From assembly GCA_021204605.1 (NCBI GenBank), contig JAJPZD010000240.1, positions 1 to 16,086 on the forward strand: 16,086 nt of DNA, read 5' to 3'. The position numbers and the translations under genes are program-made. The notes under the pieces were generated by a model. It worked only from the letters and a program-made list of their open reading frames with translations, was not told the origin of the DNA and ran no database searches. Positions 1 through 7,191 of the stretch are shown one piece after another. Every line of letters begins with the position of its first letter. The stretch's first letter is position 1. Source of the stretch: Prevotella sp. GTDB lineage: Bacteria; Bacteroidota; Bacteroidia; Bacteroidales; Bacteroidaceae.

Positions 1-936
1 GAGCTTGACAAGACAAACCTTATCAGTGAGTTGAACATCGCCAAGGCGAGCCTGAATGATGCGACGAGCCAGTTGAAGTACCAGACGGCAAATTACAAGC
101 GTTACAAGACATTGTATGAGAAGGGGCTTGTCAGTGCCGATGACTTTGAGCTTGCGCAGCTTTCTTACAGTCAGGCACAGGATGCCGTTAAGCAGCAGGA
201 GGAGAGCGTGCAGAAAGCACAGACAAACCTTGGTTATGCCATAATCACATCACCTATTGACGGAGTGGTGCTGTCGAAGGAAGTTGAGGAAGGTCAGACC
301 GTTGCCGCAAGTTTCGAGACACCTACTTTGTTCACCATCGCACAGGACTTGACAGATATGCAGGTTATCGCCGATGTTGATGAGGCTGACATAGGCGAGG
401 TCAAGGAAGGCAACAGGGTAACGTTCACGGTTGACGCATTCCCCAATGATAAGTTCATCGGCACTGTAACCCAGGTAAGGCAGGAGGCTACGACAACCAA
501 CAATGTCGTTACATACGAGGTAGTAATCAGTGCGCCTAACCAGGATTTGAAACTGAAGCCGGGGCTTACGGCAAACGTTACGATATACACCCATGAGGAG
601 CAGAACGTGCTTAGCGTGCCGAACAAGGCGTTGCGTTTCACCCCTACACAAGAGCTTATCAAGAAAGCGAAGATCAAGGACTGCAACGGTTCGAAGAAGG
701 TGTGGACATTCAGCAACAACGTATTTGAGGCACACGCTGTGACAGTAGGTATCTCTGACGGTATCAATACCGAGATATTGAGCGGTATTTCAAAGGGTAC
801 AAAAGTCGTTACGGAGATAAAGGTTGATGAGGACACGTCATCGTCGGATGCTACAGAGGATGACAGTTCACAGCAAGAGACCAGTCCGTTTGCGCCTAAG
901 GGGCCGGGACAGAACAAAAAGAACAAGAAATCATAA
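1..936 (+). CDS. HlyD/MacA-type periplasmic adaptor of an ABC/tripartite efflux system (5' end missing)
   Basis: The reading frame is open from base 1, so the N-terminus (signal or anchor segment and first half-lipoyl motif) lies outside the window; about 311 residues are visible. These begin in the coiled-coil hairpin, which is rich in Leu, Gln, Ala and Lys and includes YKTLYEKGLVSADDFELA, a typical adaptor hairpin-turn motif. The second half of the lipoyl domain follows (SPIDGVVLSKEVEEGQTVAA), then a beta-barrel domain (ADVDEADIGEVKEGNRVTF, FPNDKFIGTV) and a membrane-proximal domain. The family links an inner-membrane transporter to a TolC-type outer-membrane channel. The C-terminus is unusual: a Ser/Thr/Asp/Glu-rich stretch followed by a short Lys-rich end (NKKNKKS). 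The stop is one base before the ABC ATPase start, which fits translational coupling. The family call is secure; the substrate cannot be read from the sequence. Confidence 0.95.
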   Translation, partial: ELDKTNLISELNIAKASLNDATSQLKYQTANYKRYKTLYEKGLVSADDFELAQLSYSQAQDAVKQQEESVQKAQTNLGYAIITSPIDGVVLSKEVEEGQTVAASFETPTLFTIAQDLTDMQVIADVDEADIGEVKEGNRVTFTVDAFPNDKFIGTVTQVRQEATTTNNVVTYEVVISAPNQDLKLKPGLTANVTIYTHEEQNVLSVPNKALRFTPTQELIKKAKIKDCNGSKKVWTFSNNVFEAHAVTVGISDGINTEILSGISKGTKVVTEIKVDEDTSSSDATEDDSSQQETSPFAPKGPGQNKKNKKS

Positions 937-937
937 C

Positions 938-1705
938 ATGGCAGAAGAGAAAGACAATAAGGGCAAGGTCGTTATTGAGTTGGATAATGTGCGCCGTGAT
1001 TTCATTGTGGGTGACGAGACCGTGCATGCCCTACGAGGCGTGTCGTTCAAGATCTACGAGGGCGAGTTTGTTACCATAATGGGAAAGTCAGGTTCCGGCA
1101 AGTCAACATTGCTAAACCAGTTGGGTTGTCTTGACACGCCCACGAGCGGAGAGTATTATCTTGACGGTTATTCTGTGCGTAAGATGAAAAAGTCGGACAG
1201 GGCGATACTGCGCAACCGCAAAATAGGTTTCGTGTTCCAGAACTACAACCTTCTTGCCAAGACGACGAGTGTGGAGAATGTGGAATTGCCGTTGATGTAC
1301 AATTCGAGTGTTGGAGCTAAGGAGCGTCGTGAGCGTGCCATAACTGCATTGAAGGCAGTGGGTTTAGGTGATAGGTTATACCATAAGTCGAACCAGATGT
1401 CGGGAGGTCAGATGCAGCGTGTGGCAATAGCCCGCGCATTGGTGAACAATCCAGCCGTAGTACTTGCAGACGAGGCTACGGGAAATCTTGATACCCGTAC
1501 ATCATTTGAGATACTTGTACTTTTCCAGAGGCTACATGCTGAAGGGAGAACGATAATCTTCGTTACCCACAACCCAGATATCGCCCTGTATTCCAGTAGG
1601 AATATCGTGTTACGCGACGGTTCAATCCGTGACGATACCTATAACGACAACATCCTCTCCGCCGAGAAAGCACTTTCCGAGCTGCCCCCAGCAGAGGACG
1701 ATTGA
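938..1705 (+). CDS. ABC transporter ATP-binding protein, MacB/LolD type
   Basis: This 255-residue protein has a complete ABC nucleotide-binding domain. It shows Walker A GKSGSGKST at 49-57, the Q-loop glutamine at about 101 (VFQNYNLL), the signature MSGGQMQR at 154-161, Walker B VVLADE at 174-179 followed by the D-loop ATGNLD, and the switch histidine H211 in VTHN. Length and motif wording match the MacB/LolD/YknY group, which powers mechanotransmission or efflux with an FtsX-like permease. I start it at the ATG at 938, one base after the adaptor stop; an in-frame ATG at 824 exists but lies inside the adaptor gene and encodes an Arg-rich, non-family sequence. Ahead of the core it has only a short polar leader (MAEEKDNKGK). 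The C-terminal 25 residues are acidic. It probably drives export with the flanking adaptor and permease. Confidence 0.97.
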   Translation: MAEEKDNKGKVVIELDNVRRDFIVGDETVHALRGVSFKIYEGEFVTIMGKSGSGKSTLLNQLGCLDTPTSGEYYLDGYSVRKMKKSDRAILRNRKIGFVFQNYNLLAKTTSVENVELPLMYNSSVGAKERRERAITALKAVGLGDRLYHKSNQMSGGQMQRVAIARALVNNPAVVLADEATGNLDTRTSFEILVLFQRLHAEGRTIIFVTHNPDIALYSSRNIVLRDGSIRDDTYNDNILSAEKALSELPPAEDD

Positions 1706-1745
1706 GGTGCAAAAAATAGAACAAGCGAGCTTTCAAGCGATAATG

Positions 1746-1788
1746 AATTTTTAATTTTTAGTTTTTATTTTGCGGAGCATAGCGAAGC
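1746..1788 (+). promoter_or_regulatory. AT-rich leader element ending in GCGGAGCATAGCGAAGC before the permease gene
   Basis: The 83-base gap between the ATPase and permease genes ends in repeated A/T blocks (AATTTTTAATTTTTAG, then TTTTTATTTTG) followed by GCGGAGCATAGCGAAGC, which touches the permease ATG. A very similar arrangement (T-rich repeats, TTTG, GCGAAGCA) lies directly before tgt on the other strand at 9565-9600. TTATTTTG differs by one base from the Bacteroidetes -7 element TAnnTTTG, so an internal promoter or a translational leader is possible. The resemblance is visible; the function is inference. Confidence 0.4.
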
Positions 1789-3027
1789 ATGAGTATAGTA
1801 AATCTTTTTAAAATAGCGGTGCGTGCGATAGCAGCCAACAAGTTGCGCTCGTTCCTCACGATGCTTGGTATAATAATCGGTGTGGCATCGGTAATCACGA
1901 TGTTGGCAATCGGTCAGGGAAGCAAGCAGAGTATCCGTCAGCAGATTTCCGAGATGGGTTCCAACATGATAATGATAATGCCGGGACAAGATATGCGAGG
2001 TGGTGTGCGTCAGGATGCGTCGTCCATGGAGACACTAAAACTTGTGGATTATGAGGCTCTTAAAGACCAGTGTAAATACATCACCGCTATCAGTCCTGTG
2101 GTGAACAGTTCCGGACAGTTTATCTACGGTAACAACAACACCCCGTCAACTATCTATGGCGTTAACGAGGATTATTTAAAGATCCGCATGTTGGAGGTTG
2201 AGGATGGTGAGATGTTCAACGAAGATGATATCAAGTCGAGTGCTAAGGTTTGCATTGTCGGAAAAACTGTTGTTGACAACCTTTTTCCTGACGGTTCAGA
2301 CCCGGTGGGTAAGGTGATAAGGTTCAACACGATACCTTTCCGTATCACAGGAGTGTTGAAGAGCAAGGGTTACAACTCGATGGGTCAGGATCAGGACGAC
2401 ATAGTATTAGCTCCATATTCAGCCGTGATGAAGCGTATCCTTGCCATCACATACGTGCAAAGTATCTCATGTTCCGCACTGACAGAGGATCTTACAGATA
2501 CAGCCGTTGACGAGATTACAGAGATTTTGCGCACGCAGCATAAGCTCAAGGATGCGACAGATGAGGATGAAGGCGATGAGGACGATTTCAACATCCGTTC
2601 ACAGGAAGAGCTTGCCACGATGCTCAACTCCACAACCGACCTTATGACAATTCTTTTGGCATGTATAGCCGGTATCTCGCTTGTTGTGGGTGGTATTGGA
2701 ATTATGAACATCATGTATGTCAGTGTAACGGAACGAACACGAGAGATAGGTTTGCGTATGAGTGTCGGCGCAAGGGGAATAGACATCCTTAGTCAGTTTC
2801 TTATAGAGTCAATCCTGCTTAGTGTAACAGGCGGTATCATAGGTGTGTTTCTTGGTTTTGGGGCTACCTACGCCGTGAACATATTTGCCAAATGGCCGGT
2901 ATTGATACAGCCATGGAGCGTGTTGCTCAGTTTCTTTGTATGTACGGCAACAGGAGTGTTCTTCGGTTGGTATCCGGCAAAGAAGGCATCGCAGCTCGAC
3001 CCGATAGAAGCAATAAGATACGAATGA
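1789..3027 (+). CDS. ABC transporter permease, MacB/FtsX-like
   Basis: This 412-residue protein has the MacB-type layout. A first transmembrane helix lies at about 21-43 in LRSFLTMLGIIIGVASVITM, the classic MacB N-terminus. A large periplasmic MacB_PCD domain follows (about 44-284), then three helices at about 285-310, 335-362 and 375-395. The stretch VTERTREIGLRMSVGAR (312-328) is the FtsX-family signature between helices 2 and 3, and the C-terminus YPAKKASQLDPIEAIRYE is also typical. In E. coli MacB the ATPase and permease are fused; here they are separate genes. An acidic run, DEDEGDEDD, sits at about 258-266 just before helix 2. It presumably acts as a homodimer with the upstream ATPase and adaptor, extruding a substrate through a TolC-like channel. 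Macrolides are one family substrate, but nothing here fixes it. Confidence 0.96.
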   Translation: MSIVNLFKIAVRAIAANKLRSFLTMLGIIIGVASVITMLAIGQGSKQSIRQQISEMGSNMIMIMPGQDMRGGVRQDASSMETLKLVDYEALKDQCKYITAISPVVNSSGQFIYGNNNTPSTIYGVNEDYLKIRMLEVEDGEMFNEDDIKSSAKVCIVGKTVVDNLFPDGSDPVGKVIRFNTIPFRITGVLKSKGYNSMGQDQDDIVLAPYSAVMKRILAITYVQSISCSALTEDLTDTAVDEITEILRTQHKLKDATDEDEGDEDDFNIRSQEELATMLNSTTDLMTILLACIAGISLVVGGIGIMNIMYVSVTERTREIGLRMSVGARGIDILSQFLIESILLSVTGGIIGVFLGFGATYAVNIFAKWPVLIQPWSVLLSFFVCTATGVFFGWYPAKKASQLDPIEAIRYE

Positions 3028-3044
3028 CGATAACAAATAAATAG

Positions 3045-4136
3045 ATGGTAAGCAAGAGAAGCGTAATTCAGATATTGTTCCATATAGTGTGTTGGATGCT
3101 TGTAGCGTTCGCAACCATAATGCCGTTGCCTCAACATTCCAACCAGGACACGGGGACATATCTGCTCCATCTATGTTTCCCTCTGTTGATGTGCATTTTG
3201 TTTTATATGAACTATCTGTGGCTTGTTCCACGCTATTTCATAAACAACAGGTATAGAGTGTTCATTTGCGTCAACATTATAACTGTAATAATTTTTACGA
3301 TAGCCATGCAAGGGTTGATGCAGGTGCTGTTCATGCGTGAGGCGATGCTTGACCCGTTGCGTCCTCCTCGTATTCACAACGAGGATGATATATTCTCGAA
3401 AATCGCAATGCTGTTTACGATTACGGGCAAGCATGTGTTACCCCTCTTTCTAACTGCAGTGGTCGCTGTGTTGCTGCGTCTTGCGCAAAGGTGGCAACAG
3501 GCGGAGAATGGGAGGAAAGAGATGGAGATACAGAAGACCGAGGCAGAGTTGAAGAATCTGCGCAACCAGATTAATCCGCATTTTCTTTTGAACACGCTCA
3601 ACAACATCTATGCCCTAATATCATTTGATCACGAAAAGGCGCAAAAAGCAGTTTTATCCCTTAGTGCACTATTGCGTCAGATGCTCTATGAGAACAAGAA
3701 GGCGATCAGCATGCGTGAAGAGACGGAGTTTTTGAACAATTATGTTAATCTGATGCGTCTGAGAGTAGGTAAGAATGTGAGGATAGAAGTAAAATTCACG
3801 CTTCCACAGCAAAAAGATGTGTATATTGCTCCATTCATATTCATATCCCTTGTGGAGAACGCATTCAAGCATGGCGTGAGCAACTCACAACCGAGTTACA
3901 TTTCAATAGACATCAGCACCGATGGTGACAAAGTGATATGTGAGATAAAAAACAGCAATTATCCTAAGAGCTCATCCGACCAGAGCGGTCATGGTATTGG
4001 TCTTGAACAGGTTGCAAAACGTTTGGAGGCATCATATAAAGACAAATACGAGTGGAGTAGGGGCGTTGACGAGAAAAACAATATGTATATTTCAAAAATT
4101 ATACTATATGACACCCAACTGCGAGATACCCGATAA
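3045..4136 (+). CDS. LytS-type sensor histidine kinase (His_kinase family)
   Basis: This 363-residue protein has four likely membrane helices in its first 150 residues (about 9-27, 39-60, 71-96, 130-147), a short coiled-coil linker (about 148-172), then a His_kinase-family core. The phosphoacceptor histidine is H179 in the hallmark QINPHFLLNTLNNIYALI. The ATPase part shows the N-box SLVENAFKHG (268-277) and a G-box GHGIGLEQVAKRLE (315-328). This family lacks the classic HisKA dimerisation domain and usually pairs with LytTR response regulators, which fits the next gene. No periplasmic sensor domain of any size is present, so any signal is probably sensed in or near the membrane, or comes from the neighbouring transporter. 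It starts 17 bases after the permease stop, so it is probably in the exporter operon. Confidence 0.95.
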   Translation: MVSKRSVIQILFHIVCWMLVAFATIMPLPQHSNQDTGTYLLHLCFPLLMCILFYMNYLWLVPRYFINNRYRVFICVNIITVIIFTIAMQGLMQVLFMREAMLDPLRPPRIHNEDDIFSKIAMLFTITGKHVLPLFLTAVVAVLLRLAQRWQQAENGRKEMEIQKTEAELKNLRNQINPHFLLNTLNNIYALISFDHEKAQKAVLSLSALLRQMLYENKKAISMREETEFLNNYVNLMRLRVGKNVRIEVKFTLPQQKDVYIAPFIFISLVENAFKHGVSNSQPSYISIDISTDGDKVICEIKNSNYPKSSSDQSGHGIGLEQVAKRLEASYKDKYEWSRGVDEKNNMYISKIILYDTQLRDTR

Positions 4137-4300
4137 GAAATGCAACTTGATAGGAAAACACAAGCAAAGAGCGTGCTGAGGTGCCTGCACGCAAGAGTGA
4201 ATTAATCTTTGAAGAAATTTCCCATGCTCAACAATTCAAACAAGATTGATTGTTTTCGCATACTCGAAACTTATAACTTTTAATTATTAACTTGAAACAG
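4137..4300 (+). other. 164-base spacer between kinase and regulator genes
   Basis: No gene is supported here. A short inverted repeat (GCGTGC at 4171-4176 and GCACGC at 4187-4192, 10-base loop) is not followed by a T-tract, so it is not a convincing terminator. The last 35 bases are AT-rich. I see no clear TAnnTTTG promoter, so whether the regulator has its own promoter or is read from the exporter operon is open. Confidence 0.4.
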
Positions 4301-5011
4301 ATGATACTTAATTGTGCAATAATAGACGATGAGCCGTTGGCAGCCGAGCTGTTGGCGAGCTATGCCCGAAAGACGCCGGAGTTGAATTTAGTAGGCACTT
4401 TTGAGAGTGCCGTGACAGCGATGAAAGTAATACGTGAGGAGGCTGTTGACCTGTTGTTTTTAGACATCCAGATGCCAGAGATCAGTGGTCTTGAGTTTGC
4501 CAATCTGTTGCCTAAGCGAACCCGCATAGTGTTCACCACAGCCTTTGACCGCTATGCCATTGAAGGCTACAAGGCGAATGCCATCGATTATCTCCTGAAA
4601 CCTATCAGTTATGAGAACTTTCTCTTTGCGGTCAACAAAGCCATAGAGTGGTTTCAAGTTGTTGACAAGCAGCAGTTGCTATCCCGCGACCGTTTCATCT
4701 ATGTCAAGAGTGAGTATAAGCTTCTCAGGATAAAATTCGACGATATTCTCTACGTTGAGGGTCTTAAAGATTATATCAAGGTTTACATCACTGGCGGGAA
4801 GCCTATAATGTCGCTGATGAATATGAAAAAGCTTGAGGACTATCTCCCCCAGCCACAGTTTCTTCGTGTGCACCGTTCGTTCATAGTCAACATGGCTAAG
4901 GTAGAGATGATAGACAGGGGACGTATTGTCATTGACAATGCCTACATACCTGTTTCTGAGAGTTACAAGGAGAAAGTGCAGGGATTCATTGATGGTCACA
5001 CTTTACAGTAG
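4301..5011 (+). CDS. LytTR-family response regulator
   Basis: This 236-residue regulator has a receiver domain (about 2-118) and a LytTR DNA-binding domain (about 133-232). In the receiver, D9 and D10 form the acidic pocket, D55 in LLFLDIQMPEISG is the phosphorylation site, T79/T80 lie in VFTTAFD, and K100 is the conserved lysine in DYLLKPI. The LytTR part has the typical RFIYVKSEYK, DDILYVEGLKDYIKVY, FLRVHRSFIVN and IPVSESYKEKV segments. I chose the ATG at 4301, because family members usually begin just before the CAIIDDE strand; an in-frame TTG three codons upstream at 4292 is the alternative. The partner is almost certainly the preceding LytS-type kinase. LytTR proteins bind paired imperfect direct repeats; I could not identify such sites with confidence. 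The likely targets are the exporter genes, which is inference from position. Confidence 0.95.
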   Translation: MILNCAIIDDEPLAAELLASYARKTPELNLVGTFESAVTAMKVIREEAVDLLFLDIQMPEISGLEFANLLPKRTRIVFTTAFDRYAIEGYKANAIDYLLKPISYENFLFAVNKAIEWFQVVDKQQLLSRDRFIYVKSEYKLLRIKFDDILYVEGLKDYIKVYITGGKPIMSLMNMKKLEDYLPQPQFLRVHRSFIVNMAKVEMIDRGRIVIDNAYIPVSESYKEKVQGFIDGHTLQ

Positions 5012-5122
5012 TGCTAAGCGATAAAAAATTACCGTACGGTGGCGTTCCTCACGTTAGGCAGAGTTGAAGCAAGTTTGCACTGCACTTACTTAACTGGAAC
5101 ATTTATTTTGTTTGGGAGTTAT

Positions 5123-5887
5123 TTACAGGTCGAGCAATTCGGCCGGGGTATTGATTAGTGTTGTGGCACCGTGTCGGAGTAGGAAGTCCTTGTCACGGAA
5201 GCCCCAGAGGACGCTGATACATGGGATGCCGGCGTTATTCGCAGTCAGAATGTCAACATCGCTGTCACCAATATAAACCGTACTGTCTTTGTCTGCATCA
5301 AGGCGTGACATTGCCTCGATAACTGTGTCAGGGGCAGGTTTTCTTTTGATTTTATCACTTTCACCTATTGCCACGCTAATATAATCACTGAAAAAATGTT
5401 TGCACAGCCGCTCGGTAGCTTCATGTCGTTTGTTGCTGACAATCGCCATTTTCCTGCCTCTGCTTTTCAATGAGTCCAACATCTTCATTATGCCATCGTA
5501 AGGTTTTGTAGCATCAAGGCTATGTACGAGATAATGATTCATGAACGCTTTGTGCACATCATCAAATTGAGGATTGGCAAGGCCATTGGGGATGGCAAGT
5601 TCAACGAGTCTCTTTATGCCATTGCCAACCATTTGTTTTACATCTTCCTCTGTATGTTCGGGCATGTTGAAGGAGCGCAATGCGTGGTTCACACTTGCAG
5701 ACAGGTCAGTAAGGGTGTTCAACAAAGTACCGTCGAGGTCGAAAATGAAAGCCGAGAAGCCCCCTCTCACTCCCCATTTAGGGGGAGGACAGCAAGATTG
5801 CTTAATGGCATTTTGTGTTGAAGAAACACTGTTGCTTGAAGACTTTTTCAATTTGTTATCGCTTGTGATTTCCTTTGTTTTTTCCAT
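5123..5887 (-). CDS. HAD-family phosphatase, phosphoglycolate phosphatase type, with an atypical N-terminal extension
   Basis: The core (about 44-254) is a normal-sized HAD subfamily IA hydrolase. Motif I is FIFDLDGTLL with nucleophile D50 and D52, motif II is IVSNKR (S151), motif III is the lysine of KRKPAPD (K183), and motif IV is YIGDSDVDI (D208, D212). Such enzymes dephosphorylate small phosphoesters, with phosphoglycolate the best-known substrate. The first 43 residues are not family-like: a Lys/Ser/Asn-rich stretch followed by CCPPPKWGVRGG, which is the translation of a GC-rich palindromic repeat (5758-5790). I use the ATG at 5887, overlapping the helicase gene by 32 bases in another frame. 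Alternatives are an ATG at 5929 (74-base overlap) or a GTG inside the repeat at codon 40, which would give a near-standard length. No ATG lies between the repeat and motif I. Confidence 0.85.
   Translation of the reverse strand: MEKTKEITSDNKLKKSSSNSVSSTQNAIKQSCCPPPKWGVRGGFSAFIFDLDGTLLNTLTDLSASVNHALRSFNMPEHTEEDVKQMVGNGIKRLVELAIPNGLANPQFDDVHKAFMNHYLVHSLDATKPYDGIMKMLDSLKSRGRKMAIVSNKRHEATERLCKHFFSDYISVAIGESDKIKRKPAPDTVIEAMSRLDADKDSTVYIGDSDVDILTANNAGIPCISVLWGFRDKDFLLRHGATTLINTPAELLDL
5758..5790. repeat. GC-rich palindromic repeat inside the HAD gene
   Basis: A C-rich arm (CCCCCTCTCACTCCCC) is followed by ATTTAG and a G-rich arm (GGGGAGGAC). CTCCCC at 5770-5775 pairs with GGGGAG at 5782-5787 across a six-base loop. 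The composition is sharply unlike the surrounding gene. From memory, closely similar sequence (CCTCCCCCTAAATGGGGAG on the other strand) recurs between genes in many Bacteroidetes genomes; only one copy is in this window, so repetition cannot be shown here. Confidence 0.6.
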
Positions 5888-7190
5888 TATTCTTGTCCTG
5901 CCATTTCCCGTTACTCTTGCTTTTCCCAATTCCTTTTAAACGCCCCTCTGTGGTGTGCGGACGTGTTGATGAGTGTCTGCTTGCGTTTTTCTTTCCTTTT
6001 CCTTTGCCTCTAAAGCCATTCTTCGTCTTGGGCATTGGCTTGTATTCAGGTGGTGTGCCGAGAGATTTTGGAAGGGGTAGTTTTTCTACCTCATAACCGA
6101 GAAATTTCTCGATACGCATGAAGTCGGCTACCTCCTTGCCGCGAATAAGAGTGATTGCTATGCCAGCGTTGTCAGCGCGTGCCGTCCTGCCAATGCGGTG
6201 AACATAGTCTTCACAGTCGTGCGGCACATCATAGTTGATAACCATAGAAATATCGTCTATGTCAATGCCACGAGCCACTATGTCGGTAGCAATGAGCACA
6301 TCCACCTGTCCGCTTTTGAAACGGTACATTATCTCATCACGCTGACTTTGCGGCAGGTCGGAGTGCATCTCTCCGCAGTTGATTTTCCTTGCCAGCAGTG
6401 TGCGTGTGATATCCTTGACTTTCAGTTTGGAGCAAGAGAACAAGAGGACACGTTTTTGACCATATTTTTTGAAAATATCTTTCAGCACGCCCGTTTTCTG
6501 GTTCTCATGGCATACGTAGGCCAACTGTTTTATTTTGTCGGCAGGCTTGTTGATAGACAATTTCACTATTGTCGGTTTATTGAGGATAGTCTTTGCGAGT
6601 TGCTCGATTTTTTCAGGCATTGTGGCAGAGAACATCACTGTCTGGCAAGATTTGGGCAACAGTTTTGTTATAGTAAGAATATCCTCATAAAAGCCCATGT
6701 CGAGCATGCGGTCGGCCTCATCGAGGACGAAGAACGACACACGGCTGAAATCGACATTGCCCATGGTGATATGACTGATCAGGCGACCTGGAGTGGCGAT
6801 TATGACGTCAGCCCCCATTTTCATACCCTTGCTCTCTTGGTCATATCGGGAGCCATCGTTACCGCCATAAACAGCCACACTGTTGACTGTGGGCATATAA
6901 TATGAGAAGCCCTGCATAGCCTGGTCAATCTGTTGAGCCAATTCCCTTGTAGGACTCATTATCACGCAGTTGATTGCATCTTCTGGAAAGTCCCCGTTAT
7001 CTAATCTGCTTAGGATCGGCAACAGATAAGCAGCTGTTTTGCCAGTTCCTGTCTGTGCGATGCCGAGTACATCCATGCCGTTTAATATTTCAGGGATGCA
7101 CCTTTCCTGTATAGGGGTGCACTGTTCCCAGCCCATATCCTCGATAGCATCGAGAGCGTTATCACATAAATCTAAATCGTAAAAAGTCAT
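5856..7190 (-). CDS. DEAD-box ATP-dependent RNA helicase, RhlE type
   Basis: This 444-residue protein carries all the DEAD-box motifs in order: Q-motif TPIQERCIP (25-33), motif I AQTGTGKT (45-52), Ia PTRELAQQ (80-87), Ib TPGRL (133-137), II DEAD (157-160), III SAT (188-190), V ARGID (306-310) and VI HRIGRTAR (331-338). It unwinds short RNA duplexes or remodels ribonucleoproteins, typically in ribosome assembly or mRNA decay. The last 55 residues form a basic, Gly/Lys/Asn-rich low-complexity tail (GKGKGKKN to GKNKGNHKR), as often seen in RhlE-like proteins and likely to bind RNA non-specifically. The ATG lies one base after the LptF/LptG-family permease stop, suggesting coupling. Its 3' end overlaps the HAD gene by 32 bases. 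The family is secure; the exact orthologue (RhlE, SrmB or DeaD type) is less so, and the short tail favours RhlE. Confidence 0.95.
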   Translation of the reverse strand: MTFYDLDLCDNALDAIEDMGWEQCTPIQERCIPEILNGMDVLGIAQTGTGKTAAYLLPILSRLDNGDFPEDAINCVIMSPTRELAQQIDQAMQGFSYYMPTVNSVAVYGGNDGSRYDQESKGMKMGADVIIATPGRLISHITMGNVDFSRVSFFVLDEADRMLDMGFYEDILTITKLLPKSCQTVMFSATMPEKIEQLAKTILNKPTIVKLSINKPADKIKQLAYVCHENQKTGVLKDIFKKYGQKRVLLFSCSKLKVKDITRTLLARKINCGEMHSDLPQSQRDEIMYRFKSGQVDVLIATDIVARGIDIDDISMVINYDVPHDCEDYVHRIGRTARADNAGIAITLIRGKEVADFMRIEKFLGYEVEKLPLPKSLGTPPEYKPMPKTKNGFRGKGKGKKNASRHSSTRPHTTEGRLKGIGKSKSNGKWQDKNNGKNKGNHKR

Positions 7191-7191
7191 T

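Noticed and set aside
294..926. Minus-strand reading frame (210 residues) opposite the adaptor
   Set aside because: It is antisense to a clear HlyD/MacA gene; its Ser/Val/Thr-rich content mirrors the adaptor codons.
824..937. Upstream extension of the ABC ATPase from an ATG at 824
   Set aside because: It lies within the adaptor gene in another frame and encodes an Arg-rich sequence unlike any ABC protein N-terminus.
4171..4192. Inverted repeat GCGTGC...GCACGC between kinase and regulator genes
   Set aside because: The stem is only six pairs with a 10-base loop and no T-tract, which is expected by chance in a spacer of this size.
5031..5040. Perfect palindrome ACCGTACGGT after the response regulator gene
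   Set aside because: As an RNA hairpin it has too few pairs after loop formation to be a terminator, and a single 10-base palindrome is weak evidence for an operator. It is followed by a T-run on the minus strand, but that alone is not convincing.
6198..6905. Long plus-strand reading frame (235 residues) opposite the helicase
   Set aside because: It is a shadow of the helicase gene: the composition is odd, no domain is visible, and the minus-strand frame has all DEAD-box motifs.
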